From assembly GCF_038595055.1 (NCBI RefSeq), contig NZ_CP152002.1, forward strand, positions 5,128,501 to 5,192,500: 64,000 nucleotides of DNA, written 5' to 3'. The DNA is from Paenibacillus sp. FSL R7-0345 (GTDB lineage Bacteria; Bacillota; Bacilli; Paenibacillales; Paenibacillaceae). A model generated the notes under the pieces. It saw nothing but the letters and a program-made list of their open reading frames with translations. It had not been told where the DNA came from and did not search any database. This document shows, one piece after another, positions 26,164 through 35,332 of this stretch. Made by a program: the position numbers and the translations under genes. Numbering within the stretch: the stretch's first letter is position 1; each line of letters begins with the position of its first letter.

Positions 26164-27177
26164 TTACAAATTAGATATGATCTGAGGGGTAATGCCGCTG
26201 TCGTAACGGTCCGAGATTCCAAAGGACATGGATTTATAGGTCCACGCTGCCCGGCCGATATTGTATTGTTCAAAAATGGCATGGACATCCCTGTACCAGT
26301 TCACCACGCTTTGAGCCGGGGCATGTTCAATGACTCCGTATTCTCCGCAGTACAAATACACCTTCCGCTCTGCAGCTACATCGATCGCAGTCTGGATCAG
26401 GCTGCTGATGTACTCAGGCCCCATTGTGCTGACTCCCTCTCCATAAAGCCCGGATCCGAAAGCGCCGATGGCGGCTGAAGTGCTGCGGTACACAGCCAGT
26501 TCTCCCGGATATTCCATGCTGCTCTCCGGCATTTGTTCCACCCATTCTGCGCGCTGGTGAGTGAACAGGAACGGCTCATAGAAATGGAAGGTATACACGA
26601 TATTCTCATCGTACGGCTGATCGAGCATCCCGAGGGTGTGCACACTGTTCCACTGAATCCCGCCGATGACGATTTTGGTTTCCGGAGCATATTTGCGGAT
26701 CTCGGCAATCGTTCTCTGTGCCAGAGCATTCCAGCGGCTGCTGTCCTTCTCCACAATTTCATTTAATAATTCAAAAGCTACGGTATCCTTATGATCGGCG
26801 TAACGAATAGAGATTGCCTTCCACAGATTAAGGAACCGGAGCTGGAGCGCCGGATCGTCAAACAGGGAATTGGAGGCCACACTGTCAAAGGAGAACCCGG
26901 GTGTCTTATGCAGATCAATAATCAGATTCAGACCATTGGCAGCGCACCAGTGAACACAATTATCGATATGCTTGAATCCCGCGTAAGCTTCTGCATTCCC
27001 CGACTCTTCAATGACTTCATAATCCACCGGCAGCCGGACATGGTCCAGACCCCAGGACGCAATTGTTTCAATATCCTTCTCCGTAATAAAGGTGTCATAA
27101 TGTGCTTGATGATACGGACACTGGGACAGCCAGCCTCCCAGATTAACCCCTCTTGAATAACCGCTCCATGCTTTCAT
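26164..27177 (-). CDS. Glycoside hydrolase family 5 (cellulase-fold glucanase/mannanase type)
   Basis: A 337-residue single-domain GH5 protein with N-terminal RGVNLGGWLSQ, HVRLPVDYEV, acid/base Glu in AFELLNEI and nucleophile Glu in YCGEYGVIEH. There is no signal peptide, so a cytosolic role on imported oligosaccharides is expected. Substrate class (beta-glucan, xyloglucan or mannan) is not resolved by eye. ATG 27177 follows GGAGAGGATGATGGG. It diverges from the AraC regulator at 27365 across 187 bp and is followed by GH51. Confidence 0.8.
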   Translation of the reverse strand: MKAWSGYSRGVNLGGWLSQCPYHQAHYDTFITEKDIETIASWGLDHVRLPVDYEVIEESGNAEAYAGFKHIDNCVHWCAANGLNLIIDLHKTPGFSFDSVASNSLFDDPALQLRFLNLWKAISIRYADHKDTVAFELLNEIVEKDSSRWNALAQRTIAEIRKYAPETKIVIGGIQWNSVHTLGMLDQPYDENIVYTFHFYEPFLFTHQRAEWVEQMPESSMEYPGELAVYRSTSAAIGAFGSGLYGEGVSTMGPEYISSLIQTAIDVAAERKVYLYCGEYGVIEHAPAQSVVNWYRDVHAIFEQYNIGRAAWTYKSMSFGISDRYDSGITPQIISNL

Positions 27178-27275
27178 AACCCATCATCCTCTCCGGCTTC
27201 CGCCTTCAGTGTATGCTGCTTATGCTATCTGTATTAAGCATAGATAACCCGGGCCGGCAGGACAATTACACATCG

Positions 27276-27301
27276 TGCGCAAGTACTAACCTATTGTGCA
27301 A
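27276..27301. promoter_or_regulatory. Candidate operator in the divergent GH5 / AraC intergenic region
   Basis: TGCGCAA (27276-27282) and TGTGCAA (27295-27301) are near-identical direct repeats 19 bp apart, between the GH5 operon and the AraC gene. AraC proteins bind paired direct half-sites, but the spacing differs from the 21 bp seen elsewhere here, so this is tentative. Confidence 0.25.
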
Positions 27302-27364
27302 TCGCCATTTACAAGTCGGCCTGCATGCTTTTACAATAGATCTATCTGCTGACCGGAGGCTCTA

Positions 27365-28162
27365 ATGAACATATACAATATTGGCTACAATCATAGCCAT
27401 GACGCCGACTTTATCATCAACCGGCCACAAGGCTCCGGAGATTATATGCTGCTGCTGCTAAAGACACCGGCCGTCTTCGTCCTTGGAGGAGAGAGCCGGA
27501 TTACCGGACCTGATTCTTTCATTTTGTACAGCGAGCATACACCTCAATTCTACCGGGCTTACGGGCCACAGTTCACCAATGACTGGTTTCATTTCCGGCT
27601 GGACGAGCAGGGTGATGAAGCGCTGCTGGACAGGCTGGCTATTCCCAAAAACGCAGTAATCCCTATCGGGGATTTGAATGAGCTGTCCATTATCATTAAC
27701 AATTTGTGCTATGAGGTTTACTCCTCCAACCCGCATAAAGACGAGACAATAGAATTATATTTACAATTATTCTTCATTAAGCTGAGCAACCGGATCCATT
27801 CCGCCGAGAGGGAGGTCGGCAACACGCATTACAACAAGATGTCGATTGTCCGTACCAAAATCTATAACCAGCCCTTCCTGAACTGGACGATCGACGGGCT
27901 GGCCCACGAGTTGACCATGAGCAGGTCCTGCTTTCAGCACTTGTACAAGGACTTCTTTGGTGTAAGCCCGATGGCCGATGTCATTGCCAGCCGGATAGAA
28001 CATGCGAAGTATCTGCTCGCCACTACAGATATTTCCGTCAAGAAGATTGCCGAGATGTGCGGCTATGCAAGCGAAATCCACTTCATGCGGCAGTTCAAGC
28101 AACAGCTCAGGCTGACCCCCTCCCAGTACAGGACAGACAGAACAAAGCCAGACCGCTTGTAA
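27365..28162 (+). CDS. AraC-family transcriptional regulator
   Basis: A 265-residue AraC regulator with an N-terminal sensing domain of about 160 residues and a C-terminal double helix-turn-helix (LAHELTMSRSCFQHLYKDFF and IAEMCGYASEIHFMRQFKQ, then LTPSQY). ATG 27365 follows GGAGG. It diverges from GH5-GH51 and probably regulates that operon. It resembles the AraC protein at 1846-2646 along its length, so the two are paralogues with related ligands. Confidence 0.85.
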   Translation: MNIYNIGYNHSHDADFIINRPQGSGDYMLLLLKTPAVFVLGGESRITGPDSFILYSEHTPQFYRAYGPQFTNDWFHFRLDEQGDEALLDRLAIPKNAVIPIGDLNELSIIINNLCYEVYSSNPHKDETIELYLQLFFIKLSNRIHSAEREVGNTHYNKMSIVRTKIYNQPFLNWTIDGLAHELTMSRSCFQHLYKDFFGVSPMADVIASRIEHAKYLLATTDISVKKIAEMCGYASEIHFMRQFKQQLRLTPSQYRTDRTKPDRL

Positions 28163-28178
28163 ACGGTCTGGCTTGATT
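28147..28178 (+). terminator. Terminator at the end of the AraC gene
   Basis: GCCAGACCG (28147-28155) pairs perfectly with CGGTCTGGC (28164-28172), followed by TTGATT. The stop codon TAA 28160-28162 lies in the loop. Confidence 0.65.
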
Positions 28179-28184
28179 GGAAGG

Positions 28185-28395
28185 TTATATTAGCTTCAGC
28201 TTCAATGTCTTTATCTCATAGGGTGTAATTTCGGTTTCATAATGGTGGCCGTGATGGATATTAGGGAGAGGGCGTTCCATCAGGTCACATTCCTGCCAAG
28301 CTGCAGCCGGCCACTCCGTGCTTAGAGCCAGCTTACCGCGGCACCCGGTGAATTCATACAGCCTGATGATTATGGCATGCTCCTCTTCTGCACAT
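28185..28395 (-). pseudogene. GH38 alpha-mannosidase C-terminal remnant
   Basis: An open stretch of about 68 codons ending at TAA 28187-28185 reads HAIIIRLYEFTGCRGKLAL and ends ITPYEIKTLKLKLI. This is the recognisable C-terminal strand pattern of GH38 alpha-mannosidases (RLYE...G, then E...TxKL). It has no start codon and no upstream homologous sequence: the nucleoside-deaminase stop at 28403 follows at once. It is a truncated leftover, probably cut by the rearrangement that brought in the deaminase gene. The family assignment rests on pattern recall only. Confidence 0.6.
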
Positions 28396-28402
28396 CGCTA
28401 TA

Positions 28403-28870
28403 TTACCCCTTCTGATTCTGTGAAAAGTAATCAAAGAGTATTTTTATACTTTCTTCGCGTAATATACCTGCTGTAACTTCAGGTTGGTAATGGGAATGTT
28501 CAAAGACCATTTGAGAAGCATTGGCTCCCTTTTCACCCAGAATTTCATTTAAATCTTTGTCGCTGGCTGCATAGACCAATCGTCCCAAATGGGTCCATAC
28601 AATGGCACCTGAACACATAAAGCAAGGCTCACAGCTTGAGTACAGTGTGTAGTCTTGTAAATCGGTAATATGCGTCTCTGTACAAAATCTTCTTAGCAGC
28701 CCTGCCTCTGCATGAAAAGTTGGATCGGTCAATGAATAAATCTGGTTCTCATTAGAGTACACCATTTCACCGTCTTTAACCAACACCGCTCCAAAAGGCT
28801 CGTTCCCATGTTCGACAGCGAGTGCAGAAAGCCTGATTGCTTCTTTCATAAACAATTCATCTTGATCCAT
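28403..28870 (-). CDS. Nucleoside/guanine deaminase-like (cytidine deaminase fold)
   Basis: A 155-residue zinc deaminase. It has the zinc His and catalytic Glu in HAEAGLLRRF and the two zinc Cys in SSCEPCFMCSGA. Length and motif spacing match the TadA/GuaD-like family, which deaminates free bases or nucleosides; the exact substrate is not clear. The tail includes LGRLVYAASDKDL. ATG 28870 follows AAGGAGAGAGAA. It is a single gene flanked by a mannosidase remnant and a terminator, out of place among the hydrolases, so it may have been inserted here. Confidence 0.75.
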   Translation of the reverse strand: MDQDELFMKEAIRLSALAVEHGNEPFGAVLVKDGEMVYSNENQIYSLTDPTFHAEAGLLRRFCTETHITDLQDYTLYSSCEPCFMCSGAIVWTHLGRLVYAASDKDLNEILGEKGANASQMVFEHSHYQPEVTAGILREESIKILFDYFSQNQKG

Positions 28871-28963
28871 TAGATTCTCTCTCCTTCATTGAAATTCCCT
28901 CATATTATACTAGTTTCGCAGGGTGTTCGGAACCACTAGCCTCAGCGCCGAATTCCACATTAA

Positions 28964-28987
28964 AAAACCTTGATTTCTCAAGGTTTT
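28964..28987 (-). terminator. Perfect-stem terminator after the GH3 gene
   Basis: AAAACCTTGA and TCAAGGTTTT form a perfect ten-bp stem around a TTTC loop. It lies 18 bp after the GH3 stop on the minus strand. The same 24-bp hairpin occurs at 55055-55078 beside the tRNA gene. Confidence 0.75.
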
Positions 28988-29004
28988 CTGGATTTATATT
29001 TTAA

Positions 29005-31278
29005 TTAGTCCGCAGTCCGCACCCGCTCAACCCGTTCAATAAGCTCCTGAATCACTTCATCCGGTGAGCGCTCGTTCATCCAAGTCTGGCCGAACATCTG
29101 GAAGACCTTTATCATCGGGAAGTCCTCCCAGAAGCCGACAAACTCCTCGTTAAGATATACTTTGTCTGTGACATGCTCATTCATTTCATTCAGGCACTCT
29201 TCCAATACGGCTTTTGCGGCGGGGTCACTGATCCATTCGCTGAGAAGGCTGAATTTATGGAACGTGATTTCTTCCTTCCCGAAGTCACAGTGCAGTCTTC
29301 CCGTGATCCGGATGTCCTTGGACGAGCTGCCCAGCAGAATCTGGAAATATCCGGTGTCTGCAGCCCAGCGGTTGTATTTGGTATTGAAGTATGAAAAATC
29401 TCTCTCCTCCAGCTCAAAGACAATCGTCTGTTGTTCGCCCGGGTCAAGCTCCACCTTGGCAAAGGCCTTCAGCTCCTTCTCCGGCCGGGTCCACTTGCAT
29501 TCTTCATCGTGTACGTACAGCTGAACGACTTCTTTCCCTCTGCGCTTGCCTGTGTTTGTCAGTTGAAAGGATACTTTGACTCCACTCCCGTGCTGCACCA
29601 CTTCCAAGTCCGTATAGGCAAATGCAGTGTAGGACAGGCCGTGTCCGAACGGGAATTGCGGCGCCAGCTCCTTACGGTCGTAGTAGCGATAACCCACAGA
29701 CAGGCCTTCGCGGTAATAGAGCTTGCCGTTCTCTCCGCGGATCCGCATATGCGAAGGGTTATCCGCCAGCTTCACAGGGAAGGTCTCAGACAGCTTGCCT
29801 GAAGGATTGGTATAACCGAACAATACCTCTGCTATGGATCTGCCCATGCCTTGACCCGACAGCCAGGAATGGATGACGGCAGGAACATGCTGCACCCATG
29901 GACGCATGACCAGCGCCGAGCCGCTGCTGGTTATCACGATACATTTTGGCTGAACAGCGGCCACCGCCTGAATCAGCTTGACCTGGTGCTCGGGAAGCTC
30001 GATGCCCTTCAAATCATGCATTTCGGATTCGGCATATTCCGGCTGGCCTACGAACAGTACAGCCACATCGGCGTTCTTGGCCAGTAATACACTTTCATTA
30101 ATAAGCTCTTCATTCACAGAATCATCTTCCGGGTATCCGGCTGTATAGCTCACCGTAGCCAGAGTACCTGCCAGCTCTTTGATTTCCTCCAACGGGATAT
30201 CGACTCTGGTAGGGGTTACCTTGGCACTGCCGGCCCCCTGAATTCTCGGCTTCACCGCAAAACGTCCGATTACCGCAATCGACGAAGCCGTTTCCGGCCG
30301 CAGCGGGAGAATCGCGTTATCGTTCTTCAGCAGCACGATGCTTTCGGCCGCCGCTTTACGGGCCAGCGTATGGTAATCTGCATCCACTTTTTCCGCAGTA
30401 TTGTTTCCGGTAACCCGCTCAACCAGCTTCAGGATACGGCCTACGCTCTTGTCCAGCTGCGCTTCGGAAAGCTTGCCTTCCTGAACCGCTTCTACGATAG
30501 CTTTGGCATTGTAGTGGGCAGGGCCCGGCATTTCAAGGTCAAGTCCGGCCTTTAGCCCGCGTATCCGGTCATTAACGGCTGTCCAGTCGGACAGGACCAC
30601 GCCTTCGTAGCCCCACTCTTCTCTGAGAATATCGTTTAACAAGTGCTCATTCTCGCTGGTATAGGTTCCATTCAGCAGGTTATAGGAGCACATGACCGTC
30701 CAGGGATCGGACTTCTTGATGATCCGTTCAAAGGCACTCAGGTAAATTTCACGCAGCGTCCGCTCATCGATTTCCGAGCTGGTCACCATTTTCTCAAACT
30801 CCTGGTTGTTGCCCGCAAAGTGCTTGACCGAGGCTCCGACGCCTTCGCTTTGGATACCGTTAATGAAGGCTGCGCCAAGCTCGCCCGTCAGGCAGGGATC
30901 CTCCGAATAATATTCGAAATTTCTGCCGCCAAGCGGTGTTCTTTTCATATTGACGCCGGGACCGAGCAGCAGCTCTACCTCCATTGTCTTGGACTCCCGT
31001 CCAAGCGCCACGCCTACCTCATGCAGCAGCGCTGTGTTCCAGGAAGAGCCGATCGCAGACCCTGTCGGGTAACAGGTTGCCGGTACATTTTCCGTGGTGA
31101 TTCCCATCTCTTCATTACTGTTCGTCTTGCGGATCCCGTTGGTCCCGTCATACATATGAACTGGCGGAATATTTAGCCGCTCGATCCCTTTGGTCATCCA
31201 CATATTCAGTCCCGCAACAAGCGAGGCTTTTTCGGTAAGGGTCAGTTCCTTCAACAATTCATCAGGTGATTTATTCAT
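29005..31278 (-). CDS. Beta-glucosidase / beta-xylosidase, glycoside hydrolase family 3
   Basis: A 757-residue GH3 enzyme: an N-terminal barrel (VHMYDGTNGIR, with KHFAGNNQE) with nucleophile Asp in GVVLSDWTAVND (about residue 230), a C-terminal sandwich domain, and a fibronectin-III-like end domain (VQLYVHDEE ... KAFAKVELDPGE). There is no signal peptide, so it is cytosolic. ATG 31278 follows AAAGGATGGAGCAGC. The PTS EIIC gene ends 24 bp upstream, so the pair is one operon that would import and split a beta-glucoside. Because PTS sugars arrive phosphorylated while GH3 acts on free glycosides, the pairing is not straightforward. Confidence 0.85.
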   Translation of the reverse strand: MNKSPDELLKELTLTEKASLVAGLNMWMTKGIERLNIPPVHMYDGTNGIRKTNSNEEMGITTENVPATCYPTGSAIGSSWNTALLHEVGVALGRESKTMEVELLLGPGVNMKRTPLGGRNFEYYSEDPCLTGELGAAFINGIQSEGVGASVKHFAGNNQEFEKMVTSSEIDERTLREIYLSAFERIIKKSDPWTVMCSYNLLNGTYTSENEHLLNDILREEWGYEGVVLSDWTAVNDRIRGLKAGLDLEMPGPAHYNAKAIVEAVQEGKLSEAQLDKSVGRILKLVERVTGNNTAEKVDADYHTLARKAAAESIVLLKNDNAILPLRPETASSIAVIGRFAVKPRIQGAGSAKVTPTRVDIPLEEIKELAGTLATVSYTAGYPEDDSVNEELINESVLLAKNADVAVLFVGQPEYAESEMHDLKGIELPEHQVKLIQAVAAVQPKCIVITSSGSALVMRPWVQHVPAVIHSWLSGQGMGRSIAEVLFGYTNPSGKLSETFPVKLADNPSHMRIRGENGKLYYREGLSVGYRYYDRKELAPQFPFGHGLSYTAFAYTDLEVVQHGSGVKVSFQLTNTGKRRGKEVVQLYVHDEECKWTRPEKELKAFAKVELDPGEQQTIVFELEERDFSYFNTKYNRWAADTGYFQILLGSSSKDIRITGRLHCDFGKEEITFHKFSLLSEWISDPAAKAVLEECLNEMNEHVTDKVYLNEEFVGFWEDFPMIKVFQMFGQTWMNERSPDEVIQELIERVERVRTAD

Positions 31279-31302
31279 GCTGCTCCATCCTTTATCGTTT
31301 AT

Positions 31303-32532
31303 TTAATTTTCCTGTTCCTTTTTCAGCTCCTGGGCATCATACAGCTTGAAGAACGGAAACCAGACCGCAAACACAATCAGCAGAACCACCGCCAGCAGAA
31401 TAAGCCCGTTAAATCCGCTCATCAGATAGGTAGACAGCCCGATCGGGGTATACCACAGCTGGAAGATTTGGCTCGGAATCCGGACCAGCCCCATATCGAG
31501 GACAATATACACGAGAATCGGGGTAATCAGCCCGTTAATCCACATCGGAACCATAAGCAGCGGATTGAAGGCAATCGGTGCCCCGTACACAACCGGCTCG
31601 TTAATATTGAATAAGGACGGAAGGATGGTCGCTTTGCCGACAGACTTCAATTTTTTGGACCGGGCCAGCAGGAACCAGACCACTAAAGGCAGCGTCGCCC
31701 CCATCCCGCCAATACCCAGCCAGCCGGAGAAAAAGGTTTCGAATGTATTGATGTTGACCGGGTCCTGCCCAGCTGCGACGAGAGCTGCATTCTGCTCAAT
31801 GGCAGGGATCCAAATGGCGTACCAGATCGGAGTCATCACCCATGGGCTTACACCGAAGGAATACAGCACCACGCCGATAAAGTTGAACAATACAAAGCCG
31901 GTCAGACTTTGACCCATGGCATTGATGGGCTCGAACACATTGACAATCAGTGCAAAAATATCGAAATCCAGCTGATAGACCAGAACCCAGCCTGTAGTTA
32001 AAATGAGAGCAATCGGCACGAGAAAATCAAACCAGTCCATAATGAACTCCGGAAGGGAGGAGCCCTTTTTGAAGAACGAAAATTTGTTGCACAGATTCAT
32101 GACAAGCGCAACAAACACACCAACCAGAAGTGCCGTAATCATCCCCGAAGGCCCAAACCGCTCCAGAATAAACTGGATGGTACCGTCTTCATTTAGGGTC
32201 GGGTTAAGCAGCATCACGAAGAGGGATACCCCGCTCATACCCGCCAGCAGCTTGATTTTGTGACGCTCTCTTTTTTCCATGACGGTATACGGCGTTAAAA
32301 AAGCAATAAACAATCCCAACAGCCCGAAGCTAAAGGTCGTGATGGGTGTAAGATCCGGCATTCCCGGAATGAAATCCTTCAAGATTGAAATGAGTGTGAT
32401 AATCGAGCCGATAAAAATCATCGGAATCGCCACCATAATAGCCTCCTGAATGGATGCCACCCAGAGATTATTCGTAAACGCCTCCAATCTAGGTGCAAAC
32501 GATTCTGTCATCCACTTCATGAAACGCTTCAT
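31303..32532 (-). CDS. PTS sugar transporter subunit IIC, lactose/cellobiose (CelB) family
   Basis: A 409-residue membrane protein with 8-10 hydrophobic helices. CelB-family marks include MIFIGSIITLISILKDFIPG and, later, PSLFNINEPVVYGAPIAFNP, the substrate-binding NEP motif. It would carry cellobiose-like disaccharides with phosphorylation by IIB, but no EIIA or EIIB gene is near, so it must use partners from elsewhere. ATG 32532 follows AGGGGGAATTTAG. It is co-transcribed with the GH3 gene downstream. Confidence 0.85.
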   Translation of the reverse strand: MKRFMKWMTESFAPRLEAFTNNLWVASIQEAIMVAIPMIFIGSIITLISILKDFIPGMPDLTPITTFSFGLLGLFIAFLTPYTVMEKRERHKIKLLAGMSGVSLFVMLLNPTLNEDGTIQFILERFGPSGMITALLVGVFVALVMNLCNKFSFFKKGSSLPEFIMDWFDFLVPIALILTTGWVLVYQLDFDIFALIVNVFEPINAMGQSLTGFVLFNFIGVVLYSFGVSPWVMTPIWYAIWIPAIEQNAALVAAGQDPVNINTFETFFSGWLGIGGMGATLPLVVWFLLARSKKLKSVGKATILPSLFNINEPVVYGAPIAFNPLLMVPMWINGLITPILVYIVLDMGLVRIPSQIFQLWYTPIGLSTYLMSGFNGLILLAVVLLIVFAVWFPFFKLYDAQELKKEQEN

Positions 32533-32683
32533 CTAAATTCCCCCTGTCTTTCTCTTAACTGCTACAACCCTAGTATAGAGATTAATGATACCGTTTTCTT
32601 GTTGTAACTTGCCGCATCCGGGTTCGTATTTTGCCTACTTTCCGTCTCTTGTACTAGCTTGTCTGCTTCTATTCAAAATAAAC

Positions 32684-32717
32684 AACAAAAAACACCCCTT
32701 CATCAGAAAAGGGATGT
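32684..32717 (-). terminator. Rho-independent terminator after the GH39 gene
   Basis: ACACCCCTT (32692-32700) pairs with AAGGGATGT (32709-32717), including one G-T pair, followed on the minus strand by TTTTTTGTTGTT. Confidence 0.75.
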
Positions 32718-32736
32718 TTGCGCGGTGTATTTTCAA

Positions 32737-35225
32737 TTAAAACTGCCTTTCGAGCTGGAGCAGCAGCACCCCATGGGGCGGGAGTACAATCTCTTTGCGC
32801 CAGCTTTCCTGCTCAACAAGCTCTGTCCGGATGACCGGACCGCTTCTGCTGTTTAAATACTGAATTTCCTCCTGCGTTAAAAAATCAGGCGCGCCCATAG
32901 TCATCCATTCATCAAATACCGAACCATGCTCCCGGTCCAGCTGATAGCTGGTGCATTTATAGGGCCCTGTGAGCCGGGTTAGCGTGATTTCAAAGGCTTT
33001 GCTGCCTTTTTCCTCAAATACATCATAACGGGTGGAGCCTGATAGCTCCGACCAGTCTCCGCTCGCAAACAGCTGATCCACATGGACGTAGTGATAGAAC
33101 AGGAACTGCAGGCTTCCGTCGCTTTTCCGGGTAAACGCATAACCATCCCCCTGCATCAGCAGCTCGTCACCCAGCTTCTGCATCAGTTCAAACGCGTAAC
33201 ATCCGGGCTTCTTCAACCCGTCGCGGCTGATCAGGCCAAAGCCTCCATAGAACGGGGAAGCGGGAACGACGCTTTCTTCAAAAACATCGGTAAAGGACCA
33301 GTAGGCCATCGCCTCCACGTCCCCGATCGTATTCATCGTCTGGTAGATGACAAACGGGGCCATAAACATCGTATCATGCAGCAGATTCCGGTCGTACAGC
33401 GAAAAATTCCATTCGGTAATATGAAGCTCAACGTCACTGTAGGAGGCCGCCTTCATTTTTTGCCGCACACGGTCAATGCTTTCCTTAAAAAATGCCGGGG
33501 GCATGATCCGGGTCAAACGGCCTTCTTCCGTTTTTAGCTTGGGGTACTCCGAATAAATATGGAACGAAAAGAAATCGAGCGGCAGTAAGCTAAAAAGTCC
33601 TCAGCCCAGGTATCGTTCCAGATCGAGCCGTACCCCATGGCGGGCCCCCCTGTCCTCAGCTCCGGCAGCACTGATTTAATCGCATGAACGGTGGATTCGT
33701 AAAAAGCGAAGTACTCTTCTTTGCTGCCTGCCCAGCAGACCCCTGCCAGATCCGGCTCGTTCCACACTTCAAAATACCACTGCTTCACCTCATCCGCGCC
33801 GTAACGGTTCAGACAATGCCGGATGAAGGCCCTGACCAGCGCTTCCCACTTGGCGGGATCAGACGGCGGACTGATATTGCCTCTCCACCAGAACAGCGTT
33901 TCCCTGGACCTCGCCAGCTGTCCCGGCATGAAGCTCAATTCAACAAACGGCCGGACTCCCTGCTCCAGAAGGAAATCATACAGCTTGTCCACATAAGACC
34001 AGTTATAGACCGGTGTGCCGTCGTCATTTTCACTGTATACCATCATCTCATCATTAAAAATGCCGTGAAACCGGATATACCGGAACGGGATGCTTCCCTT
34101 CAAGGCAGACAGCTGCTTCCGCCAATCCTCGCGCAGACCTTCTACGGCTCTTCCGGCCGTCGTGGTGATGTTCCAGTGCTTTTTATAAAATGCCGGTGTC
34201 TGGTCTGCACGAACCTCAATCCGCTCGGGGGCAGCCGCAAGAGCCGCTGACAGCGGAACACCGGACTGACCGGTATCCGTTTTGACGTCCAGATAGCGGT
34301 ACAATGAACCTATGGCATTCATCGTGTCCATCTCATAATAGTCCCCGCTTGAGGATTCCTCATATGTTTTGGGCTTGCGGTTCAGGTTCAGCCGGTGCGG
34401 CTCCGGTGCGAGCGAAGCCTCCCGGTAGGAACCCGGCGTGCAGCCGTATTTTTCCTTGAAATACTTGTTGAACAGCTTCACGTTGGCAAATCCGCAATCC
34501 AGGGCAATTTCGGAGATGGTCTTATCGGTTTCCGCCAGCTGAAGCTGGGCCTTTTCCAGACGGATAAGCGTCAAATACTTTTGAAAGGGAATTCCGATTT
34601 TGTCCGTGAAGAAGTGGGAAAAATAATGCAGGCTTAAATGCTCGGAGTCCGCCATATCCTGCAGCGTAATCTTTTCATTATAGTGGCGGTCGATGTATGT
34701 GAGGACACTGTTCAGTCTTTTATAATCGTTATCCTTGCTTCCTTCTGCCACCGCCGGATTCGTCCCGTCCGAAAAATATCGCAGCAGGCATCCGCATAAC
34801 ATCTGTAATCTGCCTGTCGTGTAGCTGTGATAACCCGGAGATTTCTTGTTAATCTCCCAGACCATTTGCGCAAGATTGTGCTTGATGCTGTGCAGCCGCG
34901 ATGGGTCCTGCCCGGAATGACCGGCAGAGTTGCAGGAGATGAACGCATTATTATGCAGCAGCTCAGGGCCGAACTGCAGGGTTAGCAGCACATTATCCTG
35001 ATGGGTCCGCTCAATCTTATGAACCGACATACTGTTTATCACGAGAATATCATCTTCCTGGAGCGTATATTGCTTCTGGTCCAGATACATGTTAATCGAG
35101 CCGTGGAGAACATACAGGATCTCAACTTCCTTATGCCAATGAAAATCAATATGCTGCACGGAATTCACGAAGAGCTTCATCGGCAGATCGTCCTGATGCT
35201 GAATAAATTCGTATAGATAGCGAAT
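32737..35225 (-). pseudogene. AraC-GH39 fusion (regulator + beta-xylosidase fold), frameshifted
   Basis: The first frame (to TAA 33534) encodes a cupin (FDFHWHKEVEILYV-like region), an AraC helix-turn-helix (MADSEHLSLHYFSHFFTDK ... IALDCGFANVKLFNKYFKE) and the GH39 N-terminal half with acid/base Glu in EVWNEPDL. The second frame (33575 to 32737) holds the rest, from LPLDFFSFHIYSEYP, with nucleophile Glu in HITEWNFS. The halves are out of frame near 33577-33597, between FLAYC and LPLDFF, and appear to lack about four residues. Reading starts best at ATT 35225 (AAGGGGGGAG six bases upstream; codons IRYLYEFIQHQDDLP precede the first ATG 35180). It is inactive unless a sequencing error or recoding restores the frame. 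Confidence 0.75.
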
Positions 35226-35332
35226 CGTCTGCTCCCCCCTTCATACCGCTTATTATAGACATATCGATTTTAAGTTATCAATATGAGGGGGTATTCCAGC
35301 GGCTATTTGCAGCCTGCGGATCCATTCCTGAA

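Noticed and set aside
33577..33597. Programmed -1 frameshift at C TTT TTA
   Set aside because: The slippery heptamer is imperfect (C in place of T) and the join still lacks expected residues, so a deletion fits better.
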